Positions 9,047 to 15,974 of a stretch of 35,418 nucleotides of DNA are shown here, one piece after another. The stretch comes from Oscillospiraceae bacterium. Lineage in GTDB: Bacteria > Bacillota > Clostridia > Oscillospirales > CAG-382. The notes below the pieces were generated by a model that was given only the letters and a program-made list of their open reading frames with translations, was not told the origin of the DNA and did not search any database. Made by a program: the position numbers and the translations under genes. The stretch's first letter is position 1. Every line of letters starts with the position of its first letter. Location of the stretch: NCBI GenBank assembly GCA_015065225.1, contig SVQR01000011.1, positions 1,391 to 36,808 on the forward strand. The letters are read 5' to 3'.

Positions 9047-9511
9047 ACGCACCTCCGTGATTTGAAAGCACGAAACACGGGGCAGAAGCGATATACATTT
9101 CTTTCGTAAGCGGGGACTTGCCTCGAATACCTTCTGACTTGGGATAGCACATACAAGGCCGACAGAATGCAGAGGATCTTTGCTTATTTTGCCGAAAGAG
9201 CCGTACAGGACTTCATCTTACAAAATATTATTCAATTTTCTTTCCCTGAGTGGGGGAAATATTATGGTATGAAACCATCCTCTTCGGGTGAGCGACCGAA
9301 GAATATCTTAACCGGCACCGCCGGGATAGAATAAAGAAGAGTATTTTAATAAGAGTGCACCGTAATTTGCGTGCAACTGAATAATGTTTTATCGGGTTTT
9401 TTCGGCATCATCAATGCTTTATGCGGCAAAAACATAAATCCGCAAAAGGCTTTCCGCTGCCGATATATAAATATGGGTGATTGCCCATAAAAAAAACTAT
9501 CCGATAATGAT
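9047..9511 (-). other. Long structured leader or unidentified RNA upstream of rny
   Basis: Between the consensus promoter and the rny start there are about 460 bp without a credible gene. On the minus strand I see successive hairpins. CTTTATG/CATAAA lies near 9416-9438, CCGG-GGTG-CCGG near 9311-9324, CTTCGG/CCGAAG near 9282-9301, ATGGT/ACCAT near 9264-9278, and TTTCCC/GGGAAA near 9241-9259. None is followed by a T-run. Short Met-initiated frames exist (for example 10 and 16 codons) but lack good ribosome binding sites. I could not match it to 6S, RNase P, tmRNA or SRP RNA. Confidence 0.5.
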
Positions 9512-9540
9512 ATTGTACAGCAAAAATTCATAATTGTCAA
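9512..9540 (-). promoter_or_regulatory. Sigma-A promoter upstream of the rny leader
   Basis: On the minus strand a perfect TTGACA is followed after exactly 17 bp by TACAAT. Initiation is predicted at about 9505. Confidence 0.85.
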
Positions 9541-9612
9541 GAGGATTGTGTTAATTTCGGGGACTTTTTTTGAAAAAATGGCGGTATTTAATAAAAATAT
9601 TCATAAGAATAT

Positions 9613-9643
9613 AAAAAAGACGCACATCGAAACGATGTACGCC
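9613..9643 (-). terminator. Intrinsic terminator of pyrBI
   Basis: On the minus strand GGGCGTACATCG pairs with CGATGTGCGTC around TTT and runs into TTTTTTAT. It lies about 75 bp past the pyrI stop. Confidence 0.88.
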
Positions 9644-9716
9644 CGAATTCTATTCAAGTGTTCACTCGCGAAGGAGTTTTGCAAAACTATCTTGCACTTT
9701 GCATTGACAGGATCGC

Positions 9717-10139
9717 TCAATCATTTTTCGCCATGCTCTCACAATAAAGACATCTGTATACCTGCTTCTGTGCATCCGCAAGATAAAACTCGTGAGTCAG
9801 TTCCTGCTCGGTGGAGGTGATGCATCTGGGATTCTTGCACTTTATCACACCTGTAATACGCTCCGGCAGACGAAGCTTCTCGCGCTTTACCTTAGCACCG
9901 TTTTCTATTATGTTCACCGTGATGCCCGGATCTATGTAACCGAGTACGTCAAAGTCGAGTTCCATTTTCTGCGCGATCTTTATAATGTCCTTCTTGCCCA
10001 TCTTTACGCTGTCCGCGTTCTTGATGAGAGCGACACTGCAATCAAGACTGTCAAGTCCGAGGATGTTGTAAACCTGCATTCCCTTGCCGGCTGTTATGTG
10101 GTCAAGTACTATTCCGTCCTGTATCTGTCCTATTATCAT
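9717..10139 (-). CDS. pyrI: Aspartate carbamoyltransferase regulatory subunit
   Basis: PyrI is the nucleotide-binding regulatory chain of aspartate carbamoyltransferase and gives allosteric control by end products. The 140-residue product has the N-terminal nucleotide-binding domain (QDGIVLDHITAGKG near residues 7-20) and a C-terminal zinc domain with four cysteines at about 101, 106, 130 and 133 (CKNPRC and CLYC). The start is ATG 10139, nine bases after AAGGAGG. The GTG at 10148 used by the ORF track directly abuts the ribosome binding site. It follows pyrB with a 14-bp gap and ends at a strong terminator. Confidence 0.96.
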   Translation of the reverse strand: MIIGQIQDGIVLDHITAGKGMQVYNILGLDSLDCSVALIKNADSVKMGKKDIIKIAQKMELDFDVLGYIDPGITVNIIENGAKVKREKLRLPERITGVIKCKNPRCITSTEQELTHEFYLADAQKQVYRCLYCESMAKND

Positions 10140-10153
10140 ATCTTGCACCCTCC

Positions 10154-11074
10154 TTACTTTACTTCAAGCTCAAGAAGCTTCATGATAAGTGCCATTCTCG
10201 CATACTTTCCGTAAAGCACCTGCTTGAAATAGCAAGCTCTCGGATCATCATCTACGGCTACCGCTATTTCGTTTACTCTGGGCAGCGGATGCATGATGCA
10301 GAGATCTTCCTTTGCCTTTTTCAGCTTCTCGGTGTCGAGAATATATGTGTCCTTGAGTCGTATATAGTCCTGCTCGTTGAAGAATCTTTCTCTCTGCACT
10401 CTTGTCATGTAGAGAATATCAAGCTCACCGATGTGATCTTCAAGGCTTCTGACTTCAACATAGTCACAGCCACCGGGAATAAGTACTTCATTCACAACAT
10501 ATTCCGGAACTCTCAGCTCTTCGGGAGAGATAAGCACGAACTTCACACCCTTATATCTTGCCATCGCGGAAATTAGCGAATGTACAGTTCTTCCGAACTT
10601 CAGGTCACCGCAAAGACCGATGGTAAGATTTTCAAATGTACCCTTTTCACGGTGGATTGTGAGAAGGTCGGTAAGCGTCTGTGTGGGATGATTATGACCG
10701 CCGTCACCGGCATTGATGACCGGAACGGAAGCACGCATGGATGCAACAAGAGGCGCACCCTCCTTGGGATGTCTCATTGCGATGATATCCGCATAACAGC
10801 TTACGGTCTTTGCCGTATCGGAAACGCTCTCACCCTTAGCCGCAGAGCTTGACTGAGCCTCGGAAAATCCGAGAACATTGCCTCCCAGCTCATACATAGC
10901 TGCTTCAAAGCTGAGTCTTGTTCTTGTTGACGGCTCGAAGAAAAGCGTTGCGAGCTTCTTGCCGTGGCATACTTCGCTGTACTTTTTAGGGTTTGCGATG
11001 ATGTCTTCTGCTACGGTGATAAGATCTTCTATCTCTTTTACCGTCAGTTCTTTTATGTCGATTAAACTTCTCAT
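10154..11074 (-). CDS. pyrB: Aspartate carbamoyltransferase catalytic subunit
   Basis: PyrB joins carbamoyl phosphate and aspartate to make carbamoyl aspartate, the first committed step of pyrimidine synthesis. The product has 306 residues, the usual size. The carbamoyl-phosphate-binding FEPSTRTR motif is at residues 46-53, with [15 protein letters not shown] in the middle and [10 protein letters not shown] near residue 262. AAAGGAG lies seven bases before the ATG. pyrB and pyrI form a two-gene unit separated from the other pyr genes by the CRISPR locus and an oxidoreductase gene. No convincing promoter or PyrR leader was found just upstream. Confidence 0.98.
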   Translation of the reverse strand: MRSLIDIKELTVKEIEDLITVAEDIIANPKKYSEVCHGKKLATLFFEPSTRTRLSFEAAMYELGGNVLGFSEAQSSSAAKGESVSDTAKTVSCYADIIAMRHPKEGAPLVASMRASVPVINAGDGGHNHPTQTLTDLLTIHREKGTFENLTIGLCGDLKFGRTVHSLISAMARYKGVKFVLISPEELRVPEYVVNEVLIPGGCDYVEVRSLEDHIGELDILYMTRVQRERFFNEQDYIRLKDTYILDTEKLKKAKEDLCIMHPLPRVNEIAVAVDDDPRACYFKQVLYGKYARMALIMKLLELEVK

Positions 11075-11181
11075 AGTACTCCTTTCTACTTCATAACATA
11101 TTTATAAATATATCGTGTAATAAATTTCTGTCTTGCAGTTTGGTGTTGATTTGGAAAGTCGAATAAGTTTAAACCTATATG

Positions 11182-11596
11182 TTTTTTAGTTACACATTCT
11201 CAAGAGTTGTTTCCACCGTGAGTGTAGCTGTCTTGTCCTAGGTGCACATATGCGCACGAGTTGTTTCCTGCCCCTTGCCATCAAAAGGGCAGATCATCCT
11301 CGCCTTCAAGTCACATATGCGCACGAGTTGTTTCCAGATTGTCGGTCTTGTTAAGAAAATAATAAAGCCTTCAAGTCACACTCGTATACAAATTGCAACC
11401 TTTGTGGACAAGAGATGATAGATTTGGGATGAGCCTTCAAGTCACACTCGTATACAAATTGCAACAAGTATTCCGCATATGGTGTATATCGCTCCGTACC
11501 TTCAAGTCACACTCGTATACAAATTGCAACGTGGTGTGTTCGGGATCAAGAAGGATGTTCCGAACCTTCAAGTCACACTCGTATACAAATTGCAAC
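11182..11596 (-). CRISPR. Seven-unit CRISPR array of a type V-F system, with two repeat types
   Basis: Four identical 32-bp repeats lie at 11368-11399, 11434-11465, 11499-11530 and 11565-11596. On the minus strand they begin GTTGCAATTTGTATAC and end GTGTGACTTGAAGG. Spacers of 33, 34 and 34 bp separate them. Further from cas12f are three variant units ending at 11335, 11268 and 11214 (plus-strand ends). These share the repeat's GTGACTTGAAGG end only in the first unit and carry a different half starting GGAAACAACTC. Minus-strand transcription is supported by repeat decay at the far end, by the adjacent tracrRNA anti-repeat, and by cas12f lying upstream on the same strand. Spacing is 64-67 bp per unit, and 54 bp for the last, degenerate one. 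Confidence 0.93.
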
Positions 11597-11597
11597 A

Positions 11598-11745
11598 GCA
11601 ATATTGCACAAAATAGTGACTCATGCACGGATTACTATGTGCATATTAACCTTCTCGAGTGTATTAACCGCTTGACAGAAGCCAAGTCTTACGCTCACTT
11701 TCTCGATTTGAGGACGTGAAGTCGCCCTAAATATGTGCGAAGCTA
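11598..11745 (-). ncRNA. tracrRNA of the Cas12f system
   Basis: The segment between cas12f and the array folds like known Cas12f tracrRNAs. On the minus strand, in order: a GGGCG/CGTCC hairpin (11712-11727); a TCGAGAAAGTG...GTTAATACACTCGA element (11655-11706), which recalls the CGAGAAGTG...GTAAC.CTCG core of characterised Cas12f tracrRNAs; an ATGCAC/GTGCAT hairpin (11623-11644); and an anti-repeat at 11598-11621. The anti-repeat has AGTCAC and CAATATTGC, nine bases apart, complementary to the GTGACT and GCAATTTG parts of the repeat. It ends one base from the first repeat. The 5' end is not determined. A weak promoter candidate (TTATCC-17-GATAAT) lies inside the 3' end of cas12f at 11791-11819. 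Confidence 0.82.
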
Positions 11746-11753
11746 TTGGATTT

Positions 11754-13067
11754 TTATGTCAGCTCCGGGTTCGCACCCAGATATTCATCAATTATCCTGT
11801 CTATATCTCTGACGGATAAATTCTGCGATGCGTTGAAGTCAGCGTTACATTTATACCCACACTTAATACATTCAAAGCTTTCTTGAGTTTTTCTGTTTTC
11901 GCTTGATATGTATCCGCATTTACTGCATCTTTGCGATGTATATTTCGGCTCAACAGCTATAACCTTAATTCCGTATTCCGCAGCCTTATATTCCATTTTG
12001 GTTCTCAAATCGTAATAAGTCCAATGAACAAGAACAGGTGAATAATCGCCTTTTTTCTCTATACTGTTATCCAGCTTTTCAAGCTGAATTGTTCCGTATC
12101 CGTTTTTTCGTGCATAGTCAACTATAGCCCTGCTGTATCTGTGGTTTATAGTATCCTGGAAATTCGATATCTTATCCCTGGCTTTATATACATCGGCAAC
12201 TCTTGTTTTTGTTCCGTGCCCGATCCTGCCGTCACCACACACTGTCGCTTGATTTTGAAGGGATTTTTTTCGCTTTTCAAGTCTCTTTATAAATTCTGTA
12301 ACCTCTCCGCCCTTTATTCTAAAGGAGCCATATTCTCCTATTGAGCTTGCATAAACAGCAAACTTGACTCCGAGGTCAACGCCAAGAATTTTATCCGGAT
12401 TGAGGTCGTTTTTCTTTTGGGTGAATCTATAAGCAAGAATTAAAAACCATTTTTTGTTATCGTAGATAAGCTGACTTTCGCTTATTTTATATATTTCCGA
12501 AATTACGTTTTCTATTATGGCTCTTTGCGTACCATCTTTGACACACAGCTTGAAATTTACAGCTGCCGGAAAACCATGCAAAGCCTTGAAACCATCAGAA
12601 AAAACCTTTAATCCCACCAAAGCACTTTCGGCATTTCCTCTGATTATTACATTTCTGTTATGAATTATAATAGGCTGATTACTTCTGTACGAAGGAAGCG
12701 ACATTTCACCGCTAAAGATTTTATTTTTTGCATCCTTGAATTTCTTATATGCCTTTCGAACTGTGGAATTTCGACAATCCGAATAAAAAATATTGTAATC
12801 TTCCTTTAATTCAGCATTGATATAATCAGCAACTGCTTTGTATTTGCTACCTGTAAGCTCCTTATCATCAAGCCATTGCCCGGTTTTATCGTGATGTGCA
12901 AACCTCTTGCACTCGAGCGCGTACCCCATCTGTATTGTTTTATTGAGTACCTCTCGAGTTTGCTTTTGTAATTCCCAAAGGTGCTTCTGCATTTCGGAGA
13001 ACTCACCTGCACCGTCAATATACCGAAGTTCGAACTTCATAACTTTTACAATTGTTTTTTCAGCCAT
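11754..13067 (-). CDS. cas12f1: Miniature Cas12f1-like CRISPR effector nuclease
   Basis: This is a predicted RNA-guided DNA endonuclease of 437 residues, in the size class of the smallest type V-F effectors. The N-terminal REC/WED region includes ELQKQTREVLNKT and GEMSLPSYRSNQP. The RuvC parts are ILGVDLGVKFAVYAS (Asp231), GTIQLEKLDN (Glu330) and CNADFNASQNL (Asp410), with the zinc finger CSKC...CIKC (Cys381, 384, 400, 403). NFQDTINHRYSRAIVDYA and EPKYTSQRCSKCG closely resemble AsCas12f1-type proteins as I remember them. The start is ATG 13067 after AGGGGTGAT; the ORF track begins three codons earlier at a GTG. A tracrRNA and array follow on the same strand. A stand-alone TnpB is the main alternative, but the array and tracrRNA argue against it. 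Codons look more AT-rich than in the pyr genes. Confidence 0.92.
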   Translation of the reverse strand: MAEKTIVKVMKFELRYIDGAGEFSEMQKHLWELQKQTREVLNKTIQMGYALECKRFAHHDKTGQWLDDKELTGSKYKAVADYINAELKEDYNIFYSDCRNSTVRKAYKKFKDAKNKIFSGEMSLPSYRSNQPIIIHNRNVIIRGNAESALVGLKVFSDGFKALHGFPAAVNFKLCVKDGTQRAIIENVISEIYKISESQLIYDNKKWFLILAYRFTQKKNDLNPDKILGVDLGVKFAVYASSIGEYGSFRIKGGEVTEFIKRLEKRKKSLQNQATVCGDGRIGHGTKTRVADVYKARDKISNFQDTINHRYSRAIVDYARKNGYGTIQLEKLDNSIEKKGDYSPVLVHWTYYDLRTKMEYKAAEYGIKVIAVEPKYTSQRCSKCGYISSENRKTQESFECIKCGYKCNADFNASQNLSVRDIDRIIDEYLGANPELT

Positions 13068-13136
13068 GATAATCACCCCTTCCTTTATTCAACAGTTACG
13101 AATTGGCAAAATCTTCAGCCGCAAATCGCGACCTGT

Positions 13137-13142
13137 ATTATA
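13137..13142 (-). promoter_or_regulatory. Candidate -10 box for cas12f1
   Basis: A perfect TATAAT on the minus strand overlaps the stop codon of the upstream oxidoreductase gene, about 70 bp before the cas12f1 start. No good -35 box is found at 17 bp (GCTTAT), so this is tentative. Confidence 0.4.
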
Positions 13143-14442
13143 TCAATGCGCCGTCCTTTATAAGCCTTTCACGAAGCACTGCGGAATCAACCCTTCTCGT
13201 ATCACCGAGCTCTGTTGCCATAGCCGCAGCAGTCCCCGCCGCCTGACCTGTCATAAAGCACGCCGGCATAACACGCACCGTTGCTTCCATGCTCCTGTCA
13301 GTGCCGATACATCTTCCGGCGACAAGGAGATTGTCAAGTCCCACGGGACAAAGACTTCTGTACGGGATACCGTAGGATTCGCCATGCTTGTATTTCATGT
13401 TCTTTTCGTATTCCTCTCGGAAACGCTTGTATTCTTCTTCGCTGGTGTCCATGACATGGATATCAACGGGATAATTGTATCTTGCGATATCGTCCTTGAA
13501 TACCGATCTTTTAAGAAAGTCACCTGCGTTCAGCATATAGTCGCAGACGATACGCCTTGATTCGCGTATTCCAAGCACTTCGCCTGTGGAGAGCAGCTTT
13601 ATTTTTTTACATCCGTCCACATACTCTCTGTAGTAACGCTGATATTCGAGCATCATTTTTCTGCCGATTATCATCCCCTCCGTCAGAGATTCGTTTGACA
13701 AGGGATCGTTACCGAAGATGTGCCCGAGATTTCCTCCGCCGATGCCTTCAAGTTCTCCTTTTTTGTGGAAAAGCCCCGAAAGGTGTCTGTCGGGATATGT
13801 GAATATGCCGTCGGATATGGCTCTTTCAAGGGATTCCGAACCTGTTCCGGAATTTTTACCGCCATATTTCTTTATATTTATCCCACTCCATACCGAGCAA
13901 AGTGTCGGAGGCATAACGTTGCCGTTCTCATCACCGACCTCATACTTTGCTCCCGCAAAATATGCAAGCTCACCGTCGCCGGTACAGTCTATGTATATCT
14001 TCGCTTTAACCGCAAAAATACCTGTCTTGGATGTAAAAACGATATACTCTATATTGCCTTTATCGTCGGTCACCGCATCACACATCTTTGTGAAGAAAAG
14101 TATCTTTGCACCGGAGTCGGAGACTATTCTGTCATATTCGCGTTTCAGTTCTTCAACCTCGATGGGAGTCCAATATGTGGAAAGTGGGTAATCTTTTGAT
14201 ACATTCTTCCTGATCTCAAGTCCGATTCCACCGATAATTATATCATCGCCGTCGGTAAAAGGCGCAAACGACGGAACAAGTCCTGTTGTCCCCACACCAC
14301 CGAAGCATCCTCCGTTCTCACAGATCAGAACACTCTTTCCGCTTCTTGCCGCCGCAACCGATGCCGCAACACCTGCCGCACCGCCGCCGACTACGAGAAT
14401 ATCGACATTATATTTAACCGTAAGTTCTTTGGTATAAAGCAT
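13138..14442 (-). CDS. FAD-dependent oxidoreductase (FAD_oxidored / PF12831 type)
   Basis: The 434-residue protein has an N-terminal dinucleotide-binding motif, DILVVGGGAAGVAASVAAARSG, at about residues 14-35. GGCFGGVGTTGLVPSF follows, and the C-terminal FAD contact region GLDNLLVAGRCIGTDRSM...RVMPACFMTGQAAGTAAA is typical of the PF12831 family. Members often sit with carbohydrate-use genes, but their substrates are mostly unknown. GAGG precedes the ATG by seven bases. It has its own promoter overlapping the pyr operon terminator, so it is not part of pyr regulation. cas12f1 begins 70 bp downstream on the same strand with no terminator between. Confidence 0.85.
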   Translation of the reverse strand: MLYTKELTVKYNVDILVVGGGAAGVAASVAAARSGKSVLICENGGCFGGVGTTGLVPSFAPFTDGDDIIIGGIGLEIRKNVSKDYPLSTYWTPIEVEELKREYDRIVSDSGAKILFFTKMCDAVTDDKGNIEYIVFTSKTGIFAVKAKIYIDCTGDGELAYFAGAKYEVGDENGNVMPPTLCSVWSGINIKKYGGKNSGTGSESLERAISDGIFTYPDRHLSGLFHKKGELEGIGGGNLGHIFGNDPLSNESLTEGMIIGRKMMLEYQRYYREYVDGCKKIKLLSTGEVLGIRESRRIVCDYMLNAGDFLKRSVFKDDIARYNYPVDIHVMDTSEEEYKRFREEYEKNMKYKHGESYGIPYRSLCPVGLDNLLVAGRCIGTDRSMEATVRVMPACFMTGQAAGTAAAMATELGDTRRVDSAVLRERLIKDGALI

Positions 14443-14463
14443 AATATGACCTCAAATAAATAT

Positions 14464-14492
14464 GTTATACGGACAAATAGTCTTTATTGCAA
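14464..14492 (-). promoter_or_regulatory. Sigma-A promoter for the oxidoreductase gene
   Basis: On the minus strand TTGCAA and TATAAC are separated by 17 bp. The -35 box overlaps the T-rich tail of the pyr operon terminator. Confidence 0.6.
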
Positions 14493-14516
14493 GAAAGGCG
14501 GACAAATCTGCCCGCC
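14489..14516 (-). terminator. Intrinsic terminator of the pyrC-pyrE operon
   Basis: On the minus strand GGCGGGCA pairs with TGTCCGCC around GATT, giving an 8-bp stem with one wobble, followed by TTTCTTG. It lies 12 bp past the pyrE stop. Confidence 0.82.
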
Positions 14517-14527
14517 AACGATCTTAC

Positions 14528-15184
14528 TTACGCCTTTGCACCGTTAACCGCAAGATAGTTCTTTATTCTTGTAACGTTTTCTTCGTTCTTGGGATCTTCT
14601 TCAAGATACTCGATAATGTCATAAACATCAACGATGGAGTATACAGGGAATCCGAACTGCTCCTCGATCTCCTGCATAGCACCCTTTTCGCCCTGTCCCT
14701 TTTCCTTTCTGTCTACCATGATGAAGGTAGCGGCAACCTTTGTTCCTTCAAGGTGGGAGAGTATCTCCATGCTCTCACGGATAGCAGTACCTGCTGTGAT
14801 AACGTCTTCAATAATAACGATCTCCTCGCCCGCTTCGGGAACATATCCTACGAATACGCCGCCTTCACCGTGATCCTTTACTTCCTTTCTGTTAAAGAAG
14901 AAGGGAACATTGAGACCGTTCTTTGAAAGAGCAACAGCTGCGGAAACGGAAAGGGAGATTCCCTTATAAGCGGGGCCGTAAAGTACAGCCTGCTTCTTTC
15001 CGAGCTTTTCAAAATATGCCTTTGCATAGAACTCACCGAGTGTTGCGATATCGTTACCTGTCTTGATCATACCTGCGTTGATGAAATAGGGGATCTTTCT
15101 GCCGCTTTTTGCGGTGAAGTCGCCGAACTTGAGTACTCCTGCGGACTCAAGGAACTGTATAAATTCTCTCTTATAGCTTTCCAT
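14528..15184 (-). CDS. pyrE: Orotate phosphoribosyltransferase
   Basis: PyrE transfers phosphoribose from PRPP to orotate, forming OMP. The product has 218 residues. The PRPP-binding signature EIVIIEDVITAGTAIRES is near residues 118-135, and the N-terminal region GDFTAKSGRKIPYFINAG is typical of the enzyme. GGAGG lies seven bases before the ATG (GGAGGTTTAATCATG). It is the last gene of the pyr operon, 32 bp after pyrF, and is followed by a terminator. Confidence 0.98.
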   Translation of the reverse strand: MESYKREFIQFLESAGVLKFGDFTAKSGRKIPYFINAGMIKTGNDIATLGEFYAKAYFEKLGKKQAVLYGPAYKGISLSVSAAVALSKNGLNVPFFFNRKEVKDHGEGGVFVGYVPEAGEEIVIIEDVITAGTAIRESMEILSHLEGTKVAATFIMVDRKEKGQGEKGAMQEIEEQFGFPVYSIVDVYDIIEYLEEDPKNEENVTRIKNYLAVNGAKA

Positions 15185-15216
15185 GATTAAACCTCCGTTT
15201 TAACTTATATCTTTTA

Positions 15217-15915
15217 TTAGCCTACAAACTCGGCAACGCATCTGTCATATGCCGCAACCGGATCTTCGGCAGCTGTGATGGGACGTCCGACAACAATGTA
15301 GTCCGAGCCGATCTCTTTCGCCTGTGCGGGAGTCATAACTCTTGCCTGGTCACCCTTGTCGCCGTCGGCAAATCTTACGCCGGGAGTGATGGTGAGGAAC
15401 TTCTCGCCGCAGAGGTCGTGTACCTTACCTGCTTCAAGAGGAGAACAAACAACACCGTCAAGTCCTGCTTCTGCAGCGTTCTTTGCATAGTGCATAACTA
15501 CCTTGTCGATGGGCTCACGAATCAGAAGATCCTGTTCCATTCTTTCCTGATTTGTGCTTGTGAGCTGTGTAACTGCGATAAGAAGCGGTCTTGTGCCGTC
15601 CTCACGGGTAAGACCTTCGAGAGCTGCTTCCATCATAGCCTTTGTGCCGCCTGCGTGAAGGTTTGTGATATCTACATCCAGATGTGAAAGAACAGCCATA
15701 GCTTTCTTTACCGTATTGGGAATATCGTGGAGCTTAAGGTCGAGGAATATCTTGTGACCTCTTGCCTTTATCTCACGAACTATGTCCGGACCTTCCGCAT
15801 AGAAAAGCTCCATACCGATCTTTACGAAAAGCTTTCTGTCGCCGAACTTTTCAAGAAATTCAATTACCTGTGCCTTGCCCGCAAAATCGCAGGCGATTAT
15901 TACGTCCTTACCCAT
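15217..15915 (-). CDS. pyrF: Orotidine 5'-phosphate decarboxylase
   Basis: PyrF removes CO2 from OMP to make UMP, the last step of the pathway. The 232-residue TIM-barrel protein has the catalytic [16 protein letters not shown] motif near residues 56-71, N-terminal [15 protein letters not shown], and the phosphate-binding end [22 protein letters not shown] precedes the ATG (GGAGGTAAACAAAAATG). It sits between pyrD and pyrE on the same strand. Confidence 0.98.
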   Translation of the reverse strand: MGKDVIIACDFAGKAQVIEFLEKFGDRKLFVKIGMELFYAEGPDIVREIKARGHKIFLDLKLHDIPNTVKKAMAVLSHLDVDITNLHAGGTKAMMEAALEGLTREDGTRPLLIAVTQLTSTNQERMEQDLLIREPIDKVVMHYAKNAAEAGLDGVVCSPLEAGKVHDLCGEKFLTITPGVRFADGDKGDQARVMTPAQAKEIGSDYIVVGRPITAAEDPVAAYDRCVAEFVG

Positions 15916-15974
15916 TTTTGTTTACCTCCAAATATATAAAACTTAATACTTAACCAAAGATAAACGGTACTTTA

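Noticed and set aside
9047-9511. RNase P RNA, 6S RNA, tmRNA or SRP RNA upstream of rny
   Set aside because: GAGGCAAGTCC vaguely recalls an RNase P core motif, but the other conserved regions are missing. No match to the remaining families could be made by eye.
11182-11596. Array read in the plus direction, with repeats ending in TTGCAAC as in many other CRISPR types
   Set aside because: The decayed repeats lie at the left end, and the anti-repeat and tracrRNA core read on the minus strand next to the right end. cas12f1 also lies upstream on the minus strand. All three favour minus-strand transcription.
11393-11719. ORF made of CRISPR repeats (repeated RTFKSHSYTNCN)
   Set aside because: The protein repeat is only the translated DNA repeat and covers the array and tracrRNA.
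11754-13067. Stand-alone TnpB of an IS605-type transposon
   Set aside because: No tnpA or IS ends were found. Motifs fit Cas12f1 better, and an array plus tracrRNA lie directly downstream. TnpB ancestry remains true at the superfamily level.
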